Source of the DNA: Paraglaciecola polaris LMG 21857
GTDB lineage: Bacteria > Pseudomonadota > Gammaproteobacteria > Enterobacterales > Alteromonadaceae
NCBI RefSeq assembly: GCF_000315055.1
Contig: NZ_BAER01000124.1
Coordinates: 1-64,000, forward strand
Length of the DNA stretch: 64,000 nt
Direction: 5' to 3'
Part shown: in pieces, positions 23,101 to 31,071 of the stretch
Layout of the letters: each line of letters opens with the position of its first letter
Position numbering within the stretch: position 1 is the stretch's first letter
Program-made: the position numbers and the translations under genes
Notes under the pieces: generated by a model
Databases searched by the model: none
What the model was told of the DNA's origin: nothing
The model's input: the letters and a program-made list of their open reading frames with translations, nothing else

Positions 23101-23158
23101 GCAGTATCGAAATACTCCTAGTCAACAGAGATTTATTGAATTTCGCGTATGTGTTCAT
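20138..23158 (-). CDS. TonB-dependent outer-membrane receptor (Caulobacter-type, carbohydrate-associated)
   Basis: The 1006-residue protein has a signal peptide (to about VIAVAQ, residue 32) and a short N-terminal segment with a TonB-box-like EVIQVRG. A plug domain follows (DAISAEDIGKFPDTNLAESLQRITGISISR through GGIGATVNIKTARPL), then a long beta-barrel ending in GARYALGARYTF, the terminal aromatic that barrel-assembly machinery recognises. The start ATG is preceded by AAAGGA. Large receptors of this subtype commonly sit beside glycoside-degrading genes and halogenase-like flavoproteins in Alteromonadales and Caulobacterales. I infer uptake of a beta-glucan fragment across the outer membrane. 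A LacI-type palindrome lies about 220 bases upstream. The actual ligand is unknown. Confidence 0.93.
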   Translation of the reverse strand: MNTYAKFNKSLLTRSISILLGSAVLAPVIAVAQETASDLEVIQVRGMRSSIQESMGIKRDSAGVVDAISAEDIGKFPDTNLAESLQRITGISISRSNGEGSQITARGFGPDFNMVTLNGRAMPAAAIPGGGGTPNSRAFDFADLASESVRGVEVYKTGRASIATGGIGATVNIKTARPLDALESGFTGSVGAKALMDTTNRVGDDVTPEVSGFFNFVDDDGIFGVSLSASVQERDSSAVGAFVNEWRVNPYEGTIPQTPNQTDPSLPGFNGPAVVVNNGPADGQLFAIPSDLRYSIADRERKRTNAQLTFQYAPTEDFTATLDYTYSKQDLFEARAEQSIWMDDGYFSELTFDDETVKTPILIEQERRDLLPRDLGLAIQERNQVNENKSIGLNLEYHVNDSLVMFFDAHDSSAEGRPDAPYGTWTNLGLGANVNRGQGADFSGEFPIMTVDFDDAARGNLNPNGVLDQDDVGTAILDMNFNSQRTDITQFRLDGEYSFDDGGINFGVESRSMESTSLQALTRRTMGNWGIENPGELPADYLTPFSFADEFDDYNTNGIFSQGFTGSVAQVGAFAAQEYGFAFEADNPFATNRTIEEDIFAAYVEFELDGELGGRPYNILAGVRYENTESKSIANISLPNGIAWEGNNDFNVRFGAESQDVSVSSDYDHVLPSLDFDIEVMDGVKARVSYSKTIARPTYNNLSAASSVGTPSGPTLITQGATATASSGNPTLVPLESDNLDLSVEYYFEDTSYVSVGFYDKRVKNFIGNEQVEESIFGLRDATAGPRAQAAAAELERIGQPLTDTNLFNMVAAMENNIAYDSLTIEQFEAQYDVLPNEDDPLLTFINAKPINNKSANIYGFELAAQHFFGETGFGVQANYTTVNGDVSYDTTADPSVTQFALVGLSDTANLVVMYEKEGWQGRIAYNWRDKFLDTTSQYVNEPGFTESYSQIDFNVSYQVNDDLSVFLEGINITEENSRRHGRTSAQLWNLEQLGARYALGARYTF

Positions 23159-23379
23159 AATTGTGCGTCCTTTGTGTTTCTATTAATGAGTAAAGTTATG
23201 TGAAAAACCATACAAATTTGAAATAAGCGTAAATATAATTCAGCTATTTCATGCTCACTATGACTAAGAAACGCGTCACGTAAATGCATTGTGCGGCTAA
23301 ATACTGCGTGGTAATACGCATCTCACCGGCATTTTTCGATATGCGATTCACTTGTTACTTAGAGGCTGACCCACACCAA

Positions 23380-23393
23380 TGTAAACGTTTTCA
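23380..23393 (-). promoter_or_regulatory. LacI-type operator upstream of the TonB receptor
   Basis: Read on the minus strand the site is TGAAAACGTTTACA, identical to the one before the regulator gene. The intergenic region 23159-23840 is AT-rich and otherwise empty of genes. It would contain the receptor promoter and a leader of up to 200 bases. Nothing else in it stands out beyond weak inverted repeats. Confidence 0.7.
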
Positions 23394-23840
23394 TCATGCT
23401 AAGATTATTTTAACAATTCGTCAACATTTTTACCTTTCGAAGTTTTGAAGCACCTGCTCATTACAACAAGATAATGAAATGTTACAAATAGATTAATGTA
23501 ATTACTTCAAAGGTAGGTATCACAAAATCGGTTAATCATAAGACAAATTCGGCGCCGAAAAAGCCAATAACACCGTAAAGAGCTTTAATATAAGGGTTTT
23601 CATGGACATTTATATTTTATGAAATAAACGATTTTTATGATAAAGAAATGAATAATGTTAAAAATATGCCAAAGGGTCAGGTGAAAAACAGGCTGAAATC
23701 TCATCATTTAAATTAACATATTTAATCATTAAAATTAGATATAGGTAAAATAACAACCGACCAAGGGACCCTTCGGACACAACTTAAGCTGAAAACGAAA
23801 ACATAAGCAAAGCATTTTCAGTGATAACTTAAGATAAAAA

Positions 23841-24362
23841 CTAAAGGGCAAAGGCTTGATTCAATAAGGCAATGCTGGTGGTAGTCAGCGTTTCTGGACT
23901 TTGCTGCAAATCTAACGTGAAAATATCAGGCTCGTTTTCAGGTAACTGTAACGCTGAAAATTGACTAGTTAACACAGAGCTCGGCAAAACATGTCCATCT
24001 CGTGAATTCATTCGCTGGCTTATGAGATCTTTATCGCCATGAAGTAAAATAAAAATTGAATGATATCCTAACTCACGAAGACGCTGTCGATGCTCACGAC
24101 GAAGTCCTGGATAAGCGAGAACTGTTGGCGGCTGAAGATTTTGACACAAAAAAACCGTTATGCGATTAATCCAAGACTCACGTATTTCTTCTGTTAAAGG
24201 CAGGTTTTGTTGAATTCTTTTTTTTGCTTGCTCACAGTGAAAATCATCAGCTTCTAGAAACCTATAGTCGAAGTGCTTTGCTAACCTTGTGGCTAAACTC
24301 GATTTACCACAACCACTCACACCCATAATGACCACCAAGGGGGGAGTATTTGGCTTTATCAT
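23841..24362 (-). CDS. gntK: Gluconokinase (GntK-type)
   Basis: The 173-residue P-loop kinase matches thermoresistant gluconokinases, which phosphorylate gluconate to 6-phosphogluconate for the Entner-Doudoroff or pentose phosphate route. Walker A is GVSGCGKSS (about 14-22); EADDFHCEQ, the lid region RREHRQRLRE and the C-terminal SQFSALQLPENE are all family features. I start at the ATG 24362 because AGGAGG lies four bases upstream; the longer frame to 24386 would run through that ribosome-binding site. A LacI-type palindrome lies upstream. Its presence in a cellobiose region suggests that part of the glucose may be oxidised to gluconate first, but no glucose dehydrogenase is in the window. 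Confidence 0.85.
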   Translation of the reverse strand: MIKPNTPPLVVIMGVSGCGKSSLATRLAKHFDYRFLEADDFHCEQAKKRIQQNLPLTEEIRESWINRITVFLCQNLQPPTVLAYPGLRREHRQRLRELGYHSIFILLHGDKDLISQRMNSRDGHVLPSSVLTSQFSALQLPENEPDIFTLDLQQSPETLTTTSIALLNQAFAL

Positions 24363-24497
24363 TTGTCCTCCTAAGGGTATTAGCACATCCCTCTAAAAAA
24401 TATTATTTATGATATTTTTCAAATATTTACGTTAAATCAATATGAAATTAATTACTGGCTAATGCTGATAAACCAGAGCAATTTGACAGACCACGCA

Positions 24498-24511
24498 AGA
24501 AAACGTTTTCA
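24498..24511 (-). promoter_or_regulatory. LacI-type operator upstream of the gluconokinase gene
   Basis: On the minus strand the site reads TGAAAACGTTTTCT, with 13 of 14 bases as in the perfect copy at 16629. It lies about 136 bases before the gluconokinase start and beyond the stop of the next gene, so it can only serve gntK. Confidence 0.65.
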
Positions 24512-24547
24512 ATAAAAGTGTAGCGCAAGAAGCTAATGAACGCGCTC

Positions 24548-25435
24548 CTATTGCGATTCAATTAACCGAATAAAAGTGTGATCAATACTTTCTTTGCTGC
24601 CGTCTAAAGTGATGCGCTCAAATGCTTGATTGAATTTATCCATCCAGGCTCGACCATCAGGATAAGATTTTGAAATGATGAAATGCAGTGAAACTCGTTC
24701 TATATCGCCGGGCAGCACGCGTAATTTACTATCGGTTAAACGCGTATTGGTTAATTCATTTAATGATACATAACTGTTAGTCAGCCCGGCATCGCTCCAT
24801 CCCCGTTGTACATGGCCGATACACCCAGCACCATCGAGCACACGATTAATTTTCAGGTCGAGCTGCTCAATGACACCGCCTGCAACAAAATCATCTGTGT
24901 AACCATAGGGAAGACATAACCGTTTATTTTTCAGTTGTTTAATATCCGTTATATTTGAAGCTTTACTAACAAAAAAACGCACAGGAATGTAATTTATAGG
25001 GGTAGAAAAGAAATATTTACCAGCTCGTTCGGGGGAATATACATAAGGAAATGTGCCTAAAAATCGTTGTTCTTCGGTCCACATCTGACCGCGGCTCCAA
25101 GGCAAAATATAAATATCGACCTTGTGGCCCATTTCAATAAAAGTCCGCGTTACCAATGCTTGGGACCACCCTCCCTGAGGTAAGCTGGCAGAAACAAAAG
25201 GATAATAGCCTTGCCCTGTAGCCAATCTGATGCGCTGATCTGTTGCTTTTAAAGGAGGAGGGATTGAACCAACTTCATCGGGGAAAATGACCCGAGCCTC
25301 CTTCAGCTCAGATGGATATTGAGCGTTTGGGTAACTAGGACTGTCAAACGCACTGACAGGGCCAGCGTAACTGAGCCACGTAATCAACAAAGACGACAAT
25401 ACCCCAGTGATATACTGCAGTTCCTTGGCTACCAT
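24548..25435 (-). CDS. Exported solute-binding-like protein (PBP2 / SBP family 3 type)
   Basis: The 295-residue protein begins with a likely signal peptide (GVLSSLLITWLSYAGPVSA, cleaved near residue 29). The rest resembles family-3 extracellular solute-binding proteins: IRLATGQGYYPF at the start of the first lobe, then PWSRGQMWTEEQRFLGTFPYVYSPERA, LKNKRLCLPYGYTDDF, and a segment with CIGHVQRGWSDAGLTNS. No ABC permease or ATPase is adjacent, so it may be an orphan sensor or scavenging protein. Such lone proteins are frequent in Alteromonadales and often lack an assigned ligand. It follows the gntK operator but runs on its own. Confidence 0.65.
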   Translation of the reverse strand: MVAKELQYITGVLSSLLITWLSYAGPVSAFDSPSYPNAQYPSELKEARVIFPDEVGSIPPPLKATDQRIRLATGQGYYPFVSASLPQGGWSQALVTRTFIEMGHKVDIYILPWSRGQMWTEEQRFLGTFPYVYSPERAGKYFFSTPINYIPVRFFVSKASNITDIKQLKNKRLCLPYGYTDDFVAGGVIEQLDLKINRVLDGAGCIGHVQRGWSDAGLTNSYVSLNELTNTRLTDSKLRVLPGDIERVSLHFIISKSYPDGRAWMDKFNQAFERITLDGSKESIDHTFIRLIESQ

Positions 25436-25554
25436 GTCTCAGGAATATCCATAATCGCGTAAAATCCGATGAGCAATACACGCATTATGCATATTAAATC
25501 ACCAAGTTTCATACCCTCGATCATTTAACACAGGTGGTCTGCGGTGTTAAATAT

Positions 25555-26580
25555 TTACCACTCACTAAGTGCAGACATGCTAAAAGTTTGCCCTTGAAAA
25601 TTAAGAATAACGTGTTGTTGCTCTATGTGTTCGATGCGCACTTTGTCGTCAATCATGTCGCCTTCGCGCAGCCTTCTGCCGTTAACTTCCACCCAACGTT
25701 CCTGCTCTGACGACGCATACATATGCATCGAAAATATCATAGGGGGCAGTCGCGTGAGCACCCAGGCAGGAAGCTGGTCGATACGAGGGGTATCTTCGTT
25801 CTTCGTTTGTGTAGCGGTAAAAGGCTTATCCGGTTCGTTGTCCAATTCAGTGATTGCTTTTTCAAAGCGTCTCATCAGATCAGCAGAAATTTGCGGACGG
25901 GGTTCGGAAATCTTTATGTTTGTCGCTTCATTATCCTTCGCTGTACTTGCAATTTTGGCCGGTTCTATTTCCACCGGCAGCGAGTTTGCTTCGCTGGGCA
26001 ATGCTGCGTCAACCTGTTGTAACGCATCTTTCGGCACTGGCAGTACTGATTTTGCTGGCACCGCTTGCTCGGATGCACCGACTACACGACTTTCACTTTT
26101 AGACTTGCTACTCTGCACGTCGCTAGCAGTCATCTTGTGTTGTGGCCCATCAAATTTAGCCAGCCAAGTGGGTGCAATGGCTGCCCCCCAACCTAATACT
26201 AACCCCACACATATCACCACAAAACCTAGCACCACAGGCTTAGCATAATATTGCCAACGAGAAGGCAGCGCTTGTACTGAGGGTAAGAACAAACTGCGAT
26301 TAAACTGATCTGATACAGCGACATCGGCTCCATGTGCGCCTAAGCGATCACTTTCTAACAATTTTTGCGTCTGTGACTTTTGTACTCTCGGTTGATCGAT
26401 TCCCACGGTTTGCGCAGGGTCGATTTCTACCTGTTGCACTCCCATCTCCCCCAACCCAGCGACCATTTCAATACTGGTCACTAACCCAGATTTACGAATT
26501 TTAATCGGACCATTTTGTTTAGTAATTTTGACAATCACCATGCCAGGCAACAGGTCGCCTATGTTCACGATATTATCCAT
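25555..26580 (-). CDS. GspB-like secretion protein with an N-terminal DUF3391-like domain
   Basis: The 341-residue protein has three parts. Residues 1-55 (VNIGDLLPGMVIVKITKQNGPIKI to VQQVEID) look like the small DUF3391 domain usually found ahead of HD-GYP enzymes. A transmembrane helix follows at about 113-137 (VVLGFVVICVGLVLGWGAAIAP). A Ser/Ala/Lys-rich periplasmic linker then leads to a C-terminal GspB domain (LPPMIFSMHMYASSEQERWVEVNGRRLREGD to FSMSALSEW). GspB helps place the type II secretin with ExeA/GspA. The gene overlaps the upstream ExeA-like gene by eight bases, so the two are translationally coupled. The DUF3391 call is by pattern and less sure than GspB. Confidence 0.7.
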   Translation of the reverse strand: MDNIVNIGDLLPGMVIVKITKQNGPIKIRKSGLVTSIEMVAGLGEMGVQQVEIDPAQTVGIDQPRVQKSQTQKLLESDRLGAHGADVAVSDQFNRSLFLPSVQALPSRWQYYAKPVVLGFVVICVGLVLGWGAAIAPTWLAKFDGPQHKMTASDVQSSKSKSESRVVGASEQAVPAKSVLPVPKDALQQVDAALPSEANSLPVEIEPAKIASTAKDNEATNIKISEPRPQISADLMRRFEKAITELDNEPDKPFTATQTKNEDTPRIDQLPAWVLTRLPPMIFSMHMYASSEQERWVEVNGRRLREGDMIDDKVRIEHIEQQHVILNFQGQTFSMSALSEW

Positions 26581-27484
26581 ACCAACTGCCTCCCAAAAAA
26601 CCTAGACCTAAGGCAATAACAAACAGGGAGATGAATATCAGCGTTCGACGCTTACCTCGTCGCTGAACAACGACATCTGTGCCCAAGATTTGCTCTGCGG
26701 CAGCATAAAAAATATGCTTTTGTACAACCGGGGCTTGTTTAGTGAAGGTTAATGTTAGTGCGCGGTCGCAAAGTAAATTAATCACTCTGGGAATACCGCC
26801 TGTCACTTGATATACAGCGCCTAATGCACCAGAGCTGAAAACACTGCTATCGCCATTCGCCACACCTAAACGATGATGAATGTAGGCTTTGACTTCAACC
26901 GCACTAAGGGGCAATAAATGATAGCGGGCTGTTATCCGCTGGGCCAATTGACGTAATTCATTGCGTTTAAGTAACTGCTGCAATTCGGGCTGACCGATCA
27001 ATACAACTTTAAGCAGCTTTTCACGATTGGTCTCAAGATTGGTCAACAAACGCAGCTGTTCAAGTACCTCGGGTAATAAATGCTGGGCTTCATCCACAAT
27101 TAAAATCGTATTCAGCCCACCATTATGGTTTGTAGCTAGTTTATTGAGAATTAAATCCGTGAAGTATTTAAGACTGGCGCGCTCATAATGATATTTAATA
27201 CTCAGCTCATCACAAATAGTGGCTAACAGTTCAATGGCTGATAAGGTCGGGTTAAGCACCATAGCCACTTGGGTATTATCAGGAAGTTGCTGCATTAATT
27301 TACGCGAGACCGTGGTCTTTCCTGTCCCGACTTCGCCGGTCAACATCACAAAACCGCCACTTTCACGCAAACCAAACGTAAGGTGTGCTAAAGCCTCTTT
27401 ATGCCTAGGGCTCATATATAAGTACGCAGGATTAGGCGCAATGGAAAACGGATTATCTGAAAGTCCGAAATAATTAAGATACAT
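26573..27484 (-). CDS. ExeA/GspA-like AAA+ ATPase
   Basis: This 303-residue ATPase begins with MYLNYFGLSDNPFSIAPNPAYLYMS, the standard ExeA/MshM start, which is why I use the ATG at 27484 and not 27553. Walker A is GEVGTGKTT, Walker B is TILIVDEAQHL, and the sensor region is RQLAQRITARYHLLPLS; GGIPRVINLLCDRAL closes the AAA+ part. A single transmembrane helix (TLIFISLFVIALGLGFLGGSWYG) ends the protein. Full-length Aeromonas ExeA carries a periplasmic peptidoglycan-binding domain after this helix, and here it is missing. The gene runs into a GspB-like gene, matching the ExeA-ExeB arrangement. The secretin itself is not in the window. Confidence 0.85.
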   Translation of the reverse strand: MYLNYFGLSDNPFSIAPNPAYLYMSPRHKEALAHLTFGLRESGGFVMLTGEVGTGKTTVSRKLMQQLPDNTQVAMVLNPTLSAIELLATICDELSIKYHYERASLKYFTDLILNKLATNHNGGLNTILIVDEAQHLLPEVLEQLRLLTNLETNREKLLKVVLIGQPELQQLLKRNELRQLAQRITARYHLLPLSAVEVKAYIHHRLGVANGDSSVFSSGALGAVYQVTGGIPRVINLLCDRALTLTFTKQAPVVQKHIFYAAAEQILGTDVVVQRRGKRRTLIFISLFVIALGLGFLGGSWYG

Positions 27485-27726
27485 AACAGCGCTTCTAATA
27501 GCAGGTTGAGGATAAGCGGAAGATAAACTAACCACTTCAGCGAAACTTGTCAAAGATATGCCCGGCTTTAGTGAAACAGCGTATGTCCTAACGCTTTGAA
27601 GCTACTTAGATTTTCTATTTTTGACTGGTGTAAATCCATCAACAAAAGAAAATTAACCACGATTAGGAATTTTTGCTACTGACATAAATCAGGCATAATG
27701 GGCTGATTTTTCAAATTAAGGTATGT

Positions 27727-28944
27727 ATGCAGGTATATTTAGTCGGCGGTGCGGTACGTGATCAACTGCTCAAACGCCCAGTACAAGATAAAGACTGGGT
27801 TGTGGTCGGTGCCAGCGAAGCAGATATGCTCGCCAAAGGGTATCAGCAGGTAGGTAAAGATTTTCCGGTATTTTTGCACCCAAAAACCCAACAAGAATAT
27901 GCCTTGGCGCGCACTGAACGTAAAGTCGGCCAAGGCTACACTGGTTTTGAATGTGATACATCCACCAGTGTCACCCTTGAGCAAGATTTGCTGCGCCGAG
28001 ATCTAACGGTGAATGCCATGGCAATGGATGATAATGGCCGTATTATCGATCCGTTTAATGGTCAGCGGGATCTCGCTCAACGCATTTTACGCCACGTATC
28101 AGATGCATTTATCGAAGACCCGCTGCGGGTATTGCGTGTTGCCCGCTTCGCTGCGCGCTACGCCGATTATGGTTTTACCATTGCACCTGACACCCAAGCT
28201 CTGATGAGTCACATCAGTCAATCCGGTGAGTTAACTAATTTAAGCCCAGAACGTGTGTGGGTTGAAACCGCCAAAAGCCTACTTGAAGACAGCCCGCAAG
28301 TGTATTTTGAAACGTTGCGCAAATGCGCAGCGCTCAAGGTGTGGTTTGCGGAACTCGATTGTCTATGGGGGATCCCAAACCCAGCAAAATGGCACCCAGA
28401 AATCGATACCGGTATTCATAGTATGATGGTGTTGGAACAATCGGTACGCGTATCCAATAAACTCAGTGTGCGTTTTGCCGCCTTGGTACACGACTTAGGT
28501 AAAGGCTTAACGGATCCAGACCAATGGCCGTCTCATCGGGGACATGAAAAACTCGGTTTGGCGCCGATCAACACCCTTTGTGCGCGTTTAAAAGTGCCAA
28601 ACGAGTGCCGAGACCTCGCCCTCTTAATGAGCGAATTTCACAGCCATGTTCACCACGCGTTTAAATTAAAGCCCTCGACCATTAACGACTTACTAGACAG
28701 TTGTGACGTATGGCGTAAACCTGAACGCTTTGCCGATTTGCTACTTGCTTGCACAGCAGATGCCAAAGGAAGAACAGGTTTTGAAGATAGCCCCTACCCT
28801 AACGCTGATTATATTTGGCAAACTTATTTAGCCGCCAAAAAAGTCGACGTGCAGGAAATTGTACATGCGGGCTATAAAGGCGCTGAAATAAAACAGCAAC
28901 TCAGACAAAAACGCATTCATGCTATCGCCGCAAACGTGGCATAA
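27727..28944 (+). CDS. cca: CCA-adding tRNA nucleotidyltransferase (multifunctional type)
   Basis: Cca adds or repairs the 3' CCA end of tRNAs. The 405-residue length fits the gammaproteobacterial class II enzyme with a C-terminal HD domain. The head domain has YLVGGAVRDQLL, the catalytic DKDWVV motif and the RRDLTVNAMA motif; the neck has EDPLRVLRVARFAARY; the HD domain has VHDLGKGLT with HRGHE. The HD domain gives 2',3'-cyclic phosphodiesterase and phosphatase activity in E. coli. The ATG at 27727 is preceded by ATTAAGGT, and a -10-like CATAAT lies about 30 bases upstream. dUTPase and srmB follow on the same strand. Confidence 0.96.
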   Translation: MQVYLVGGAVRDQLLKRPVQDKDWVVVGASEADMLAKGYQQVGKDFPVFLHPKTQQEYALARTERKVGQGYTGFECDTSTSVTLEQDLLRRDLTVNAMAMDDNGRIIDPFNGQRDLAQRILRHVSDAFIEDPLRVLRVARFAARYADYGFTIAPDTQALMSHISQSGELTNLSPERVWVETAKSLLEDSPQVYFETLRKCAALKVWFAELDCLWGIPNPAKWHPEIDTGIHSMMVLEQSVRVSNKLSVRFAALVHDLGKGLTDPDQWPSHRGHEKLGLAPINTLCARLKVPNECRDLALLMSEFHSHVHHAFKLKPSTINDLLDSCDVWRKPERFADLLLACTADAKGRTGFEDSPYPNADYIWQTYLAAKKVDVQEIVHAGYKGAEIKQQLRQKRIHAIAANVA

Positions 28945-29000
28945 TAGCGGTCCGCTTTTTGTAGCATTCAAATCATAAACAGACTCAAACAAGGCTTACC

Positions 29001-29657
29001 ATGTTATCCACCACGCAATTAAACACTATGCTGAGATTACAAGACGGCATGAATCGTAAAGTGAACCCTGATTGGCTAGGCGCGAATTATGCGTATTTGC
29101 GTGCTGCTATGATTGAATCAGTGGAAGGCATTGAGCATCACGGCTGGAAGTGGTGGAAAGCCCAACACAAAGATTTACCTCAGCTACAAATGGAATTAGT
29201 CGATATTTGGCATTTTGCCTTGTCGGCGATTATCATACAATTTGACGGTGACATAGAGCAATCGGCTAACACTATTGCTCAACAGCTTGCTTCGGGCACC
29301 AGCCAGGTAACATTTGACGGTAAAGATTACACGTTCACCAACCTGGATATAGTCGATAATTTACAGCTAATGGCCGGCTTATGTGCCGCAAACCGTTTTG
29401 ATGTGCCTCTGTTTATAACAATTGTTGAGCAAGCCCAAATGAATGCTGATGAGTTATATCGCCAGTACGTGGGAAAGAACGTTTTAAACTTCTTCCGTCA
29501 GGACAATGGCTACAAAGAAGGCAGTTATCAAAAATTGTGGAACGGTCGTGAAGACAATGAACACCTCGTTGATGTGTTAAATACTTTAGACATCGCTGTG
29601 CCTGACTACAGCGACAAAGTGTATCAAGGTTTGCAGCAACGCTACCCAACGAACTAA
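29001..29657 (+). CDS. Dimeric all-alpha dUTPase (dUTPase_2 family)
   Basis: The 218-residue protein belongs to the dimeric all-alpha dUTP diphosphatases, which hydrolyse dUTP to dUMP and so keep uracil out of DNA. The metal-binding helices show MIESVEGIEHHGWKWWK and LQMELVDIWHFALSA, the family's paired ExxE/ExxD pattern. The later ADELYRQYVGKNVLNFFRQDNGYKEGSY completes the nucleotide site. Most gammaproteobacteria use the unrelated trimeric Dut; this type is typical of several marine genera. A good ribosome-binding site (CAAGG) precedes the ATG. It stands 56 bases after cca and 91 before srmB. Confidence 0.88.
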   Translation: MLSTTQLNTMLRLQDGMNRKVNPDWLGANYAYLRAAMIESVEGIEHHGWKWWKAQHKDLPQLQMELVDIWHFALSAIIIQFDGDIEQSANTIAQQLASGTSQVTFDGKDYTFTNLDIVDNLQLMAGLCAANRFDVPLFITIVEQAQMNADELYRQYVGKNVLNFFRQDNGYKEGSYQKLWNGREDNEHLVDVLNTLDIAVPDYSDKVYQGLQQRYPTN

Positions 29658-29748
29658 ACTCGTATATTGCCTTGGGCATCTCGGGGGCGAAACCACGTGT
29701 TAACGCTCCCATTATATTAAGTACAACTTTAAGAAGCATAAAAACGCC

Positions 29749-30987
29749 ATGTTTGAGCAACTAGATCTAGATGATGAACTTTGCCGCGCTGTCGCCGAAT
29801 TAGGCTACATCGAACCCACCAGTATTCAGCAGTTGGTTATTCCAGCCGCGATGGAAGGCAAAGACATTCTGGCCTCAGCCCCTACGGGCACAGGCAAAAC
29901 TGCAGCATTTTTGCTGCCAGTTTGCCAATTTATATTGGATTACCCTCGCCGAGGGATCGGCTCGACCCGAATTTTGATATTAACGCCCACTCGGGAACTC
30001 GCTCAGCAAGTTTACCAGCAAGCGTTAGAGCTAAGTAAATACACAGACATCGTTTGCGGCGTGATCACAGGCGGTATCAACTACGGTACCGACAGAGATA
30101 CCTTGGAGAGAAACCTCGACATTTTAGTTGCCACCCCTGGACGTTTGTTTGAGCATATAGAGCAAGAAAGTTTCGATTGTCGCGATATCGAATGTTTGAT
30201 TTTGGACGAAGCCGATCGCATGCTCGACATGGGATTTTCGTCTATCGTCAATCAAATATCTGCCGAGGCTCGCTGGCGTAAACAGAGTATGTTGTTCTCA
30301 GCCACACTTGAAGGCGCCGGTATTAGCCGTTTTGCTAAAGACATTCTCAATGAACCTGTAGAACTTGAGGCGGCTCCTAGTCGTAAAGAACAAGGTAAAA
30401 TCCATCAATGGCTGCACCTTGCTGACGATGCCAAGCACAAATATGCCTTGCTTAAACATATTCTGACCCATCAAGCTGAATCAGCCGTGGTGTTTGTGAA
30501 AACTCGGGATCGTCTAAACGAGTTGAAGCAAATTTTAGAGCGCGATGGCTTCACTGTCTGTTGGCTACAAGGCGAAATGCCGCAAGATAAACGCAATTTA
30601 TCGATGGCTAAATTTCGCTCAGGTGAAGTGAAGATACTTATTGCTACTGATGTTGCCGCACGGGGAATTGATGTGGAAAACATCAGTCACGTTATTAACT
30701 ACGACATGCCTCGCACTGCAGACATTTATGTACACCGTATAGGCCGTACTGGCCGGGCTGGCAATAAAGGGACGGCTATTTCAATTGTGGAAGCTCACGA
30801 CATAGGGATTGTGCCTAAAATTGAACGTTACACCGATCAGCCGCTTAAACGCAGAGTCATCGATGAGCTTCGGCCAAAAAACAAAGAAGCAAAACCACCT
30901 GCCAAGAAAAAGATGAGCAATCGCGCGAAAAAGGCCGCGGGCAAAACAGTTAAAAAGAAAGTGAAGAAGAACAAGAATCCTAGTTAA
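29749..30987 (+). CDS. srmB: DEAD-box ATP-dependent RNA helicase SrmB
   Basis: SrmB assists early assembly of the 50S ribosomal subunit. The 412-residue protein shows the Q motif (EPTSIQQLVIP), Walker A PTGTGKT (45-51), the DEAD box (153-156), SAT (LFSATLE), and the C-terminal helicase motifs including VAARGID and HRIGRTGRAG. The stretch KIHQWLHLADDAKHKYALLKH and the VEAHD region near FSIVEAHDIGIVPKIERY match SrmB better than RhlB, RhlE or DeaD. A strongly basic Lys-rich tail of about 45 residues should bind RNA. A bidirectional terminator lies just after the stop. Confidence 0.9.
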   Translation: MFEQLDLDDELCRAVAELGYIEPTSIQQLVIPAAMEGKDILASAPTGTGKTAAFLLPVCQFILDYPRRGIGSTRILILTPTRELAQQVYQQALELSKYTDIVCGVITGGINYGTDRDTLERNLDILVATPGRLFEHIEQESFDCRDIECLILDEADRMLDMGFSSIVNQISAEARWRKQSMLFSATLEGAGISRFAKDILNEPVELEAAPSRKEQGKIHQWLHLADDAKHKYALLKHILTHQAESAVVFVKTRDRLNELKQILERDGFTVCWLQGEMPQDKRNLSMAKFRSGEVKILIATDVAARGIDVENISHVINYDMPRTADIYVHRIGRTGRAGNKGTAISIVEAHDIGIVPKIERYTDQPLKRRVIDELRPKNKEAKPPAKKKMSNRAKKAAGKTVKKKVKKNKNPS

Positions 30988-31021
30988 ACTTTTAACTTAT
31001 TAGTCGTCGATTTTCTGCCAT

Positions 31022-31050
31022 AAAAAAACCTGCAAACTGCAGGTTTTTTT
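31022..31050. terminator. Bidirectional terminator between srmB and a TonB-domain gene
   Basis: Seven A, CCTGCA, loop AAC, TGCAGG and a T run form a stem usable on both strands (A tract 31022-31028, T tract 31044-31051). It serves convergent srmB and the minus-strand gene ending at 31072. Confidence 0.9.
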
Positions 31051-31071
31051 TATGATTATGGAACAAACACG

